A stretch of 20,032 bases of DNA, from assembly GCA_050743365.1 (NCBI GenBank), contig JBOGFI010000226.1, positions 1-20,032 of the forward strand. The letters are read 5' to 3'. Numbering within the stretch: position 1 is the first letter of the stretch; the number at the start of each line of letters is the position of its first letter. Position numbers and translations under genes: made by a program. Under the pieces are notes generated by a model. That model searched no databases. It was not told where the DNA came from and saw nothing but the letters and a program-made list of their open reading frames with translations. Shown one piece after another: positions 1-6,870 of this stretch. This DNA is from JBOGFI01 sp050743365 (GTDB taxonomy: Bacteria > Actinomycetota > Acidimicrobiia > IMCC26256 > JACDBD01).

Positions 1-129
1 GGCCAGTGCCACCCGCGCGGGCGTGCCGCCGGCGCCGGCAACGAATCGCAGCGTGACCGACCCGCGGCGGCGGCGGTCGGCGCGGGCGAGAGCCTCGAAG
101 GTCGCACGGTCGCGGACGCGCCGGATCAG
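1..129 (-). CDS. rnpA: Ribonuclease P protein component, N-terminal part (cut by window edge)
   Basis: RnpA is the protein subunit of RNase P, which removes the 5' leader from pre-tRNAs together with the catalytic RNA. Reading the minus strand gives 43 residues beginning LIRRVRDRATFEALARA, followed by an Arg-rich stretch and GSVTLRFVAG. This matches the RnpA N-terminus (R-x-R-x-x-x-F-x-x-L, then a basic segment, then the first beta strand). The rest lies beyond position 1. No ATG, GTG or TTG is available in this frame near the conserved N-terminus. The best candidate is CTG at 127-129, which overlaps the rpmH stop as CTGA and would suit translational coupling. The start is therefore uncertain, but the identity is supported both by the protein and by its place directly behind rpmH. 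Confidence 0.8.
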   Translation of the reverse strand, partial: MIRRVRDRATFEALARADRRRRGSVTLRFVAGAGGTPARVALA

Positions 130-260
130 GCCGAGAGCCGCGACCGGCGCCGGCGGCGCCGGGCCTTGACGACGGCCCGCCCACCGCGAGTGCGCATGCG
201 GGCCCGGAAGCCGTGCGTCTTCTTGCGCTTGCGGGTGTTCGGCTGGAACGGGCGCTTCAC
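126..260 (-). CDS. rpmH: 50S ribosomal protein L34
   Basis: L34 is a small, very basic protein of the large ribosomal subunit. The 44-residue product starts VKRPFQPNTRKRKKTHGF, continues RARMRTRGGRAVVKARR and ends in an Arg-rich tail, which is the diagnostic L34 sequence and length. The start is GTG at 258-260, preceded by a strong AGGAGG Shine-Dalgarno sequence six bases upstream. A longer frame reading upstream of this GTG exists but lacks L34 similarity, so it was not used. The gene is transcribed away from dnaA and is followed immediately, with an overlap, by rnpA. This is the standard rpmH-rnpA arrangement beside bacterial origins. Confidence 0.96.
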   Translation of the reverse strand: MKRPFQPNTRKRKKTHGFRARMRTRGGRAVVKARRRRRRSRLSA

Positions 261-333
261 GAATGGCCTCCTAACGAGGGTGGCCCGCTCGTGACCCGAG
301 GTGGGGGGGGTCCGCTGGAGAGCGAGCCGCGAA

Positions 334-363
334 AGTCTACGGGCCGTCTTCGAGCGCCCGCAA
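334..363 (-). promoter_or_regulatory. Candidate promoter for rpmH-rnpA
   Basis: On the minus strand TTGCGG (358-363) and TAGACT (334-339) are separated by 18 bases, about 75 bases before the rpmH start. This fits a sigma-A-type promoter with an actinobacterial TAnnnT -10. It is a pattern match only. Confidence 0.4.
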
Positions 364-426
364 CGCGCCTGTGGACGGCTCCCCGAGGAACCGCTTTCCG
401 GCTCGCAGATTCCTTGCTCGCGCCCC

Positions 427-455
427 TTGTCGGCGCGCGCGCCCGGTGCTACGTT
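427..455 (+). promoter_or_regulatory. Candidate promoter for dnaA
   Basis: TTGTCG (427-432) and TACGTT (450-455) are separated by exactly 17 bases, and the -10 carries an extended TG at 447-448. Transcription would begin near 462, leaving a leader of about 110 to 140 bases before the plausible dnaA starts. This argues against any dnaA start upstream of about 460. Confidence 0.5.
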
Positions 456-560
456 CCGACCCTCGCCCATCGCCGCGGCCTCGAGGGCGAACTTCCCCGA
501 GTGAGCCCAGCTCGCGCCAGGCCGAGCCGGCGGAGTGGGCTGCCTGTCAGCCCTCCATCT

Positions 561-592
561 TCTTCCACAACTGTGGACGTTCTTGTGGACAG
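561..592 (+). promoter_or_regulatory. DnaA boxes overlapping the dnaA start
   Basis: Three DnaA-box-like 9-mers lie here: TCTTCCACA (561-569, reverse orientation), TGTGGACGT (572-580) and TGTGGACAG (584-592). The first two form an inverted pair, TCCACA-AC-TGTGGA. A further weak match, TGTGGACGG, lies at 370-378. Boxes in the dnaA leader are known to mediate autoregulation in other bacteria. That role here is inferred. Confidence 0.55.
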
Positions 593-2012
593 TCGAGACT
601 TGGGCGCATCGACAGCCGACCGCATCTGGGAGCGGGGAGCGACCGCGTTACGCGCGCGCCTGGAGGACGCGGCCTGGAACACCTGGTTCCAGAGCGTGCG
701 GCCCATCGCCTTCGACGGTGACCGCCTCACTCTGGGCGTTCCCAGCATTCTCGCCTCCGACCGCATCCAGTCGGCCTACGCCCCGCTTCTCGCCGACGTC
801 TTCCGCCGGGTAGCCGGGCACGAGGTCGGCGTCGACCTGGTGGTGGAGACCGCCGCCCGCACCGACGAGCCGGTCCCGGTCCCGGCATACGTCCCCGTGC
901 AGCCGTACGAGACCCATGTCCGTGCCGAGGAACCCGAGCCCGCCCCGGGGCCGGCGTTCTCGACGTGGACGTCGGGCCGGCTCATCCCCCGGTACACCTT
1001 CGACCAGTTCGTCATCGGCGCCAACAACCGGTTCGCTCACGCGGCCGCCCTCACCGTGGCGGAGACGCCAGGGCGGTCGTACAACCCGTTGTTCATCTAC
1101 GGCGAGGCCGGCCTGGGCAAGACCCACCTCCTCCATGCCATCGGCCACCACGTGAAGACCGTGTTCGAGGACCGACGGGTTCGCTACGTCTCGACCGAGA
1201 CGTTCATGAACGAGTTCATCGACGCCATCCGCTCCAAGGCCATGCCCGCCTTCAAGCGGCGGTACCGGGACCTGGACGTGCTCCTCATGGACGACATCCA
1301 GTTCCTCGAACGCACCCAGGAGCTCCAGGAGGAGTTTTTCCACACCTTCAACCAGCTCCACGGTGACGGCGGTCAGATCGTCATCTCCTCCGACCGACCG
1401 CCCAAATCGATGGACACGCTCGAGCACCGGCTCCGCAGTCGCTTCGAGTGGGGGCTGAGCACCGACATCCAGCCTCCGGAGTTCGAGACCCGCCTCGCCA
1501 TCCTGCGCAAGAAGGCCGAGGCGGAGCACTTCGAGGCCATTCCCGGGGACGTGCTGGCGTTCATCGCCACCCACATCACGGACAACGTCCGCGAGCTCGA
1601 GGGGGCTTTGATCCGGGTGGCCGCCTTCGCGACTCTCAACCAACCGACCGAGCTCTCGGAGGAGGTCGCCCAGCGCGTCCTCGCGGACTTACTCCCGCCG
1701 GCGCGGCCGCGGGTCATCACACCCGAGCTCATCCTCGAGGAAACCGCCAAGATGTTCGGCTGGACGGTCGAGGACCTGTGCGGCAAGAGCCGGCGCCGTC
1801 CCTTGGTCACCGCCCGCCAGATCGGAATGTACGTTTTCCGTGAAATGACCGATTACAGCTACCCCCGCATCGCCGAGCAGTTCGGGGGCCGTGACCACAC
1901 GACGGTGATGTACGCGGTCGACAAGATCAAGCGGCAGATGGCCGAGCGGAAGGCGATCTTCACCCAGGTCAACGACCTCATCACCCGGATCAAGCTCGGC
2001 ACCGGTGGATAA
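573..2012 (+). CDS. dnaA: Chromosomal replication initiator protein DnaA
   Basis: DnaA binds DnaA boxes at oriC, melts the origin and recruits the helicase machinery. Domain I is recognisable from RIWERGATALRARLEDAAWNTWF. After a short acidic/proline linker comes the AAA+ domain with Walker A GEAGLGKTH (K183 for the start chosen), Walker B LLMDDIQF and the sensor regions. The C-terminal DNA-binding domain carries GGRDHTTVMYAVDKI (from about residue 438), the DnaA signature. From GTG 573 the protein has 479 residues, normal for the family. The frame stays open back to 213, but that part is arginine/proline-rich, lies upstream of the likely promoter and has no DnaA similarity. GTG 585 and TTG 600 are equally possible starts. 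None has a clear Shine-Dalgarno sequence, and the first codons coincide with DnaA boxes. Confidence 0.96.
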   Translation: MDVLVDSRDLGASTADRIWERGATALRARLEDAAWNTWFQSVRPIAFDGDRLTLGVPSILASDRIQSAYAPLLADVFRRVAGHEVGVDLVVETAARTDEPVPVPAYVPVQPYETHVRAEEPEPAPGPAFSTWTSGRLIPRYTFDQFVIGANNRFAHAAALTVAETPGRSYNPLFIYGEAGLGKTHLLHAIGHHVKTVFEDRRVRYVSTETFMNEFIDAIRSKAMPAFKRRYRDLDVLLMDDIQFLERTQELQEEFFHTFNQLHGDGGQIVISSDRPPKSMDTLEHRLRSRFEWGLSTDIQPPEFETRLAILRKKAEAEHFEAIPGDVLAFIATHITDNVRELEGALIRVAAFATLNQPTELSEEVAQRVLADLLPPARPRVITPELILEETAKMFGWTVEDLCGKSRRRPLVTARQIGMYVFREMTDYSYPRIAEQFGGRDHTTVMYAVDKIKRQMAERKAIFTQVNDLITRIKLGTGG

Positions 2013-2219
2013 CTCTGTGGATCGTTGGGGATTTTCCCCCGACCGTTGGGGACAACCAGGTGCTCGGTGCTCGGCAGCACCCACCGCTGTGGATGACGGT
2101 GGACAACCGGCGGATTCCGAACCTTTCCCCCGCAGCCCGGGAACGCGGTTTTCCCCAATCCACAGCCCCTACTACAACGGCTATGAAGTACCAGTAGTTC
2201 TTCGTAGGGAGGGGCACGG
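2004..2219 (+). other. oriC: Replication origin oriC (DnaA boxes and unwinding element)
   Basis: This dnaA-dnaN spacer holds forward DnaA-box-like 9-mers GGTGGATAA (2004-2012, overlapping the dnaA stop), TGTGGATCG (2016-2024), TGGGGACAA (2047-2055), TGTGGATGA (2088-2096) and GGTGGACAA (2098-2106). One reverse box, CAATCCACA, lies at 2156-2164. Directly after the reverse box comes GCCCC and then CTA-CTA-CAA (2169-2177). This reproduces the box / GC cluster / DnaA-trio layout of the basal unwinding element described for Bacillus subtilis. The following bases to about 2206 are visibly richer in A and T than the surroundings. The dnaN Shine-Dalgarno sequence AGGGAGGGG closes the spacer. Confidence 0.85.
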
Positions 2220-3323
2220 TTGAAGTTCCGCTGCGAGCGCGACACGTTGGCAGACGCGATCGGTACTGCGCAGCGGGCGGTCGCGGCACGGCCCGGCGCG
2301 TTGCCGGTGCTGTCGGGCCTGCGGGTGTCGGTGGCGTCGAGTGGTGGGGTCGAGCTGGTTGGCTCCGATCTCGAGCTCACGATCCGGGCCGAGGCGCCGG
2401 CCCAAGTCGAGGGTGAGGGGAGCGCCGTCGTCCCGGCCCGCTTATTCTCGGACATCGTCCGGAAGCTGGAATCGGGTTCGGTCACCATCGAGTTCGGTGA
2501 GGATGACGCCCAGATCGAGAGCGGACGGGCGAGCTTTGCCTTGCGTACGCTCCCGGCTGCCGATTTCCCGCGACTTCCCGAGGTCACGGGTGCGGGGGTT
2601 CGGGTCACCGCCGGGTCCTTGGCCGAGGCGCTGCGTCAGGTCGTGCCCGCGGCATCACGTGACGATGCTCGTCCCATCCTCACCGGTGTGCTGCTCACCG
2701 CGGTTGGCGGCGGGCTGCGGTTGGTCGCCACCGACTCGTACCGCCTCGCCGTACGCGACCTGCAAGGTGTCACGCAGTTCCTCCAGGAGGGCCAGAAGGT
2801 GCTCGTCGCCGGGCGCGGCCTGGGCGAGGTACAGCGCCTGCTCGGTGACGGCGAGATCGAGGTGGTCCTGTCGGAACGTGAGGTCGTGTTCCGGGTGGGC
2901 GCGACCGAGGTGACCACACGCCTCATCGAAGGCGAGTTCCCGAACTACGAGCAGCTCATCCCCAGCGGCTATCCCAACCGCCTCACTGTGAGCCGCGACC
3001 TGATTCATGCCGCAGTCGAGCGCGTGCGCCTCGTGGGTCAGGGTCGCGACACCGCCCCGATCCGCCTCGCGATGACTTCTGAGGGCCTCGAGCTCTCGGC
3101 GGTGGCACAGGACGTGGGTGAGGCGCACGAGTCGGTCGAGGCGAAGTACGAAGGCGCGGACCTCACCGTCGCGTTCAATTCGCAGTTCCTCCTGGAAGGG
3201 ATCGAGGCGGCCGGCGCGTCAGAGGTGGTGATCGAGTCGATCGACCCGTTGAAGCCGGCCGTGCTCCGAGGGAGTGACAACGCCGACTTCCTCTACCTGC
3301 TCATGCCCGTCCGGATCTCCTGA
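2220..3323 (+). CDS. dnaN: DNA polymerase III sliding clamp (beta subunit)
   Basis: The beta clamp is a ring-shaped dimer that tethers DNA polymerase III to DNA and serves as a docking platform for other replication and repair proteins. The 367-residue product begins (TTG)KFRCERDTLADAIGTAQRAV and contains LPVLSGLRVSV, DSYRLAVRD in the middle domain and a C-terminal LMPVRIS. The last matches the conserved [MP]-x-R motif near the family C-terminus. Length and three-domain layout fit DnaN. The start is TTG at 2220, with AGGGAGGGG about six bases upstream. No ATG or GTG fits the conserved N-terminus. The gene is separated from dnaA by oriC and followed 12 bases later by recF, consistent with a dnaN-recF-dciA transcription unit. 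Confidence 0.97.
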   Translation: MKFRCERDTLADAIGTAQRAVAARPGALPVLSGLRVSVASSGGVELVGSDLELTIRAEAPAQVEGEGSAVVPARLFSDIVRKLESGSVTIEFGEDDAQIESGRASFALRTLPAADFPRLPEVTGAGVRVTAGSLAEALRQVVPAASRDDARPILTGVLLTAVGGGLRLVATDSYRLAVRDLQGVTQFLQEGQKVLVAGRGLGEVQRLLGDGEIEVVLSEREVVFRVGATEVTTRLIEGEFPNYEQLIPSGYPNRLTVSRDLIHAAVERVRLVGQGRDTAPIRLAMTSEGLELSAVAQDVGEAHESVEAKYEGADLTVAFNSQFLLEGIEAAGASEVVIESIDPLKPAVLRGSDNADFLYLLMPVRIS

Positions 3324-3335
3324 CCCGACGACCGC

Positions 3336-4448
3336 GTGAGAGTCACCGAGCTGGCCCTCACCGACTTTCGTTGCTACCGCTCCGCGCAGCTCGACCTGCC
3401 GTCCGGCGTCATGGTGATCACGGGCGCGAATGGCCAGGGCAAGACCAGCCTTCTCGAGGCGGTGGGGTGGGCGGCCACGGCGCGGTCGTTTCGCGGGGTC
3501 CCGGACGCCGCGCTCGTGCGTGCCGGCTGCGAGGAGGCGGTGCTGCGGATCGAGGTGGAGGACGAAGGGCGCGTGCAACGGCTGGAGGCGGGGATCCGCA
3601 GCCACGGCCGCAACCGGGTGCGGCTCAACCGGCACCCGCTGGAGCGGTCCCGGGAGCTGCTGGGCCTCCTGCGGGTGACGGTGTTCGCGCCCGACGACCT
3701 CGAGCTCGTGAAGGGGGGTCCGGTGGAGCGGCGCGGCTACCTCGACGACCTCCTCGTGGCGATCGCCCCGCGTTACGAGGCGGCTCGGTCCGACCTCGAG
3801 CGGGTGCTGCGCCAACGGAACGCGCTGCTCCGCCAGGGCGCCGGCTCGCCCGATGGTCTCGCCACCCTCGACGTGTTCGATGATCAGCTGGTCGCCGCGG
3901 GCGGCGAGCTGGTGCGAGGCCGGCTGGGGCTGGTCGAGCGGTTGACCGGCCCGGTGGGCGACGCCTACCGCGCGCTCGCCGATGCGGACGACACCGAGGT
4001 GGGTGCCGCCTACGAGGCGGAGTGGGCTGAGGGCGTAGTCGTGCCGGACGCGTCCGACGTGGAGAGGCTCCTCCGCGGTGCGCTGGCGGCCCGTCGCCGA
4101 CAGGAGCTCGATCGGGGCGTCACGCTCGTGGGGCCCCATCGCGACGAGTGGCGGCTGCGGATCCGGTCCCTCGACGCCCGTACCCACGCCTCGCAGGGCG
4201 AGCAGCGCACGCTCGCCCTGGCGTTGCGCCTGGCGGGGCACCGTGTCTGCGCGGAGCTGGTCGGGCGACAGCCCGTGTTGCTGCTCGACGACGTGTTCAG
4301 CGAGCTCGACCCGCAGCGCGCCGCGGCGCTGGTCGAGCACCTTCCGGTGGGTCAGACGCTGGTCACCACGGCTTCCACGGTGCCGTCCGGCGTGCGCCCG
4401 GAGCGGCGGGTGCGGGTAGCCGACGGCCGGATCGAGGACGAGCCGTGA
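3336..4448 (+). CDS. recF: DNA replication and repair protein RecF
   Basis: RecF is an SMC-like ATPase of the RecFOR pathway that helps load RecA at single-strand gaps and stalled forks. The 370-residue product starts (GTG)RVTELALTDFRCY. It has Walker A GANGQGKTS with K36, the ABC-type signature ASQGEQRTLALALRLA near residues 286-301, and Walker B PVLLLDDVFSELD. These motifs and the length are typical. The start GTG at 3336 gives the canonical RecF N-terminus. The stop overlaps the next start as GTGA, which implies translational coupling to dciA. Its position after dnaN is the normal bacterial arrangement. Confidence 0.97.
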   Translation: MRVTELALTDFRCYRSAQLDLPSGVMVITGANGQGKTSLLEAVGWAATARSFRGVPDAALVRAGCEEAVLRIEVEDEGRVQRLEAGIRSHGRNRVRLNRHPLERSRELLGLLRVTVFAPDDLELVKGGPVERRGYLDDLLVAIAPRYEAARSDLERVLRQRNALLRQGAGSPDGLATLDVFDDQLVAAGGELVRGRLGLVERLTGPVGDAYRALADADDTEVGAAYEAEWAEGVVVPDASDVERLLRGALAARRRQELDRGVTLVGPHRDEWRLRIRSLDARTHASQGEQRTLALALRLAGHRVCAELVGRQPVLLLDDVFSELDPQRAAALVEHLPVGQTLVTTASTVPSGVRPERRVRVADGRIEDEP

Positions 4449-4759
4449 CCCGACGTCCCGAACGGGACCCGACGCCGCTGAGCGACGCGCTCGCCGAGGT
4501 CGGCTCCGAGCTGGGTCTCCCGGAGCCGGGTGCCCTCGCTGCGCTCGCCGCGCGGTGGGAGGAGGTGGTAGGCCCCGCGGTCGCGGCGCACGCGCGGGTC
4601 GCGGCGCTGCGGGAGGGCGTCTTGACGGTCGTCGTCGACGGCGCGCCGTGGGCGACGCAGCTGCGCTACTCGGAACGCGATGTCGTCCGGGTGGCCTCCG
4701 AAACGGTCGGACCGGGAGTCGTGCGCGCGCTGCGCGTGCGGGTCGAGGGCCCCGCTTGA
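4445..4759 (+). CDS. dciA: DciA-like DUF721 protein, probable DnaB helicase loader/operator
   Basis: DUF721/DciA proteins recruit or load the replicative helicase DnaB in bacteria that lack DnaC or DnaI. The 104-residue product contains LAALAARWEEVVGPAVAAHARVAAL followed by LTVVVDGAPWATQLRY. This is the DUF721 core: W-x-x-V-V-G, a helix, then beta strands ending in W-A-x-x-L. GTG at 4445 overlaps the recF stop and is the only start that begins just before this domain. The same frame is open upstream inside recF, but that part has no domain similarity. Its place between recF and gyrB matches the gene order of many actinobacteria. The gene name is assigned by family and position. Confidence 0.88.
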   Translation: MTRRPERDPTPLSDALAEVGSELGLPEPGALAALAARWEEVVGPAVAAHARVAALREGVLTVVVDGAPWATQLRYSERDVVRVASETVGPGVVRALRVRVEGPA

Positions 4760-4774
4760 GCTGACGGCACCGGG

Positions 4775-4792
4775 GCGTCGCGTCGGCGACGC
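4775..4792 (+). terminator. GC-rich hairpin after dciA
   Basis: GCGTCGC (4775-4781) pairs perfectly with GCGACGC (4786-4792) around a 4-base loop, 15 bases past the dciA stop. There is no T-tract, so it may only stall or protect the transcript, as is common in GC-rich actinobacteria. Confidence 0.4.
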
Positions 4793-4840
4793 GTGCGCGT
4801 TCGCGCGCGCCCCCGACTCCCGGTAGTCGACGTACCGGTC

Positions 4841-4849
4841 TGGTAGACT
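4841..4849 (+). promoter_or_regulatory. Candidate extended -10 promoter for gyrB
   Basis: TGG-TAGACT (4841-4849) is an extended -10 element, and the -10 hexamer is the same as in the rpmH candidate. No convincing -35 is visible 16-18 bases upstream. The gyrB start lies about 97 bases downstream, and a small GGGG-TTTTA-CCCC hairpin near 4880-4892 falls in the leader. Confidence 0.4.
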
Positions 4850-4945
4850 TCTGGGAGCGGTTTTAGGGGCTCTGACCAGGGGTTTTACCCCGAAATCCCA
4901 CCTCGTCGGGCCCGCCCCCCCGACCGGTCGAGAAGGTGCTCTCGC

Positions 4946-6847
4946 GTGGCCTACGCGGCAAAGGACATCACGGTTCTCAAGGGCCTCGAGCCCGTCCACG
5001 AACGTCCCGGGATGTACATCGGCTCGACCGGCCCGTCGGGCCTCCACCACCTCGTCTACGAGGTCGTCGACAACTCGGTCGACGAGGCGATGGCGGGGGA
5101 GTGCGACCGGATCGAAGTCACGTTGCTCGCCGACGGCGGCTGCCGGGTCGCCGACAACGGGCGGGGCATCCCCGTCGACAACCACCGCGACTACCGCAGC
5201 AAGTCGGCCGCCGAGGTGATCATGACGACCCTCCACGCCGGCGGGAAGTTCGGCGGCGACGGCTACAAGATCTCGGGCGGCCTCCACGGTGTGGGCGTCT
5301 CGGTCGTCAACGCGCTGTCGAGCCGACTCGTGCTCGAGATCCACCGCGACGGCGGGAAATGGCTCCAGGAGTACGCCAAGGGCGGCAAGCCGCAGGGGAA
5401 GCTCACCAAGGTCAAGGCGTCGAAGCAGCGGGGCACGATCGTCACGTTCTGGCCCGACCCCACCGTGTTCGAGGAGACCGACTTCCGGGCCCAGACGCTG
5501 CTCGAGCGCCTCCGCGAGATGGCCTTCCTCAACAAGGGCCTCGAGATCCGCTTCATCGACGAGCGCGCCGACCCGCCGCTCAAGCAGACCTTCAAGTACT
5601 CGGGTGGCATCGTCGACTTCGTGAGGCACCTCAACGCGTCGAAGGACCCGCTCTTCAAGCGCGTCATCGCGTTCGAGGACTCGTCCGCGAGCGGCCAGGT
5701 CGACATCGCGATGCAGTGGAACACGGGCTTCTACGAGGGCATCCACTCGTTCGCCAACAACATCGCCACCACCGAGGGCGGGATGCACGAGGAGGGTTTC
5801 AAGAAGGCCCTCACCAACGCCGTGAACCGGTATGCGAAGTCGAAGGGGTTGCTCAAGGAGAAGGACCTCAGCATCCTCGGCGAAGACATCCGCGAAGGGC
5901 TCACCTCGATCGTGTCGGTGAAGCTGCGCAACCCGCAGTTCGAGGGCCAGACGAAATCGAAGCTCGGCAACACCGACATGCGCTCCGCCGTCGAGAAGGC
6001 CACCAACGAGAAGCTCGGCGACTGGCTGGAGGAGCATCCTCCGGAGGCCCGCCATGTCGTCAACAAGTCGCTGCAGGCGGCCCGGGCGCGGATCGCAGCG
6101 CGCCAGGCGCGCGACCTCACGCGGCGCCGCTCACTGCTCGACGGCGCCTCGATGCCGGGCAAACTGGCCGACTGCGCGTCGAAGGACCCGCGCGAGTCGG
6201 AGCTGTTCATCGTGGAGGGCGACAGCGCCGGCGGCAGCGCCAAACGGGCCCGCAACCCGCAGTTCCAGGCGATCCTGCCCATCCGCGGGAAGATCCTCAA
6301 CGTCGAGCGGGCCCGCATCGACAAGATGCTCAAGAACGAGGAGATCCAGGCGCTCATCACCGCCATCGGCTCTGGTGTCGCCGATGATTTCGACGGCGAG
6401 AAGGTCCGATACCACAAGTGCATCGTGATGGTCGACGCCGATGTCGACGGCGCCCACATCCGAACGTTGCTGCTCACGTTCTTCTACCGGCAGCTCCCCC
6501 AGCTCGTCCAGCACGGGTGCATCTACATCGCCCAGCCCCCGCTGTACCGGGCCGACCTCGGGAAGGAGCGCCACTACCTGAAGGACGAGGCCGCGTTGCG
6601 ACGCTTCGAGGCCGAGCACGAGGGTCGCAAGTTCGAGCTCATGCGGTTCAAGGGCCTGGGCGAGATGGACTGGGACGAGCTCGGCGCCACGACGATGGAC
6701 CAGGCGACGCGCACACTGCTCCAGGTCTCGGAGACGGACGCGGCGATCGCCGACGAGATCTTCTCGACCCTCATGGGTGACGACGTCGAGACCCGTCGTC
6801 ACTTCATCCAGGAGAACGCCAAGGACGTGCGCTTCCTCGACGTCTGA
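4946..6847 (+). CDS. gyrB: DNA gyrase subunit B
   Basis: GyrB supplies the ATPase and part of the DNA-cleavage centre of DNA gyrase, which introduces negative supercoils. The 633-residue protein begins (GTG)AYAAKDITVLKGLEPVHERPGMYIGSTG. It shows the GHKL ATPase motif EVVDNSVDEA (E39, N43), then GLHGVGVSVVNALS. The TOPRIM domain has EGDSAGGSAKRARN, IRGKILNVE and the metal-binding MVDADVDGAHI, and the C-terminus ends FIQENAKDVRFLDV. The length fits the actinobacterial form, which lacks the large TOPRIM insertion of enterobacterial GyrB. The GTG at 4946 is preceded by GAAGG nine bases upstream. gyrA starts 23 bases after the stop, so the two are almost certainly co-transcribed. Confidence 0.98.
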   Translation: MAYAAKDITVLKGLEPVHERPGMYIGSTGPSGLHHLVYEVVDNSVDEAMAGECDRIEVTLLADGGCRVADNGRGIPVDNHRDYRSKSAAEVIMTTLHAGGKFGGDGYKISGGLHGVGVSVVNALSSRLVLEIHRDGGKWLQEYAKGGKPQGKLTKVKASKQRGTIVTFWPDPTVFEETDFRAQTLLERLREMAFLNKGLEIRFIDERADPPLKQTFKYSGGIVDFVRHLNASKDPLFKRVIAFEDSSASGQVDIAMQWNTGFYEGIHSFANNIATTEGGMHEEGFKKALTNAVNRYAKSKGLLKEKDLSILGEDIREGLTSIVSVKLRNPQFEGQTKSKLGNTDMRSAVEKATNEKLGDWLEEHPPEARHVVNKSLQAARARIAARQARDLTRRRSLLDGASMPGKLADCASKDPRESELFIVEGDSAGGSAKRARNPQFQAILPIRGKILNVERARIDKMLKNEEIQALITAIGSGVADDFDGEKVRYHKCIVMVDADVDGAHIRTLLLTFFYRQLPQLVQHGCIYIAQPPLYRADLGKERHYLKDEAALRRFEAEHEGRKFELMRFKGLGEMDWDELGATTMDQATRTLLQVSETDAAIADEIFSTLMGDDVETRRHFIQENAKDVRFLDV

Positions 6848-6870
6848 GGGAAGCGGGAGGGACCCGAGGT

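Noticed and set aside
213..572. N-terminal extension of the dnaA frame
   Set aside because: The composition is arginine/proline-rich, it overlaps rpmH and the likely dnaA promoter, and it has no DnaA domain similarity.
4874..4892. GGGG-TTTTA-CCCC hairpin before gyrB as a terminator or riboswitch
   Set aside because: The stem is only four base pairs with no T-tract, and there is no larger conserved fold visible; it was left as leader sequence.
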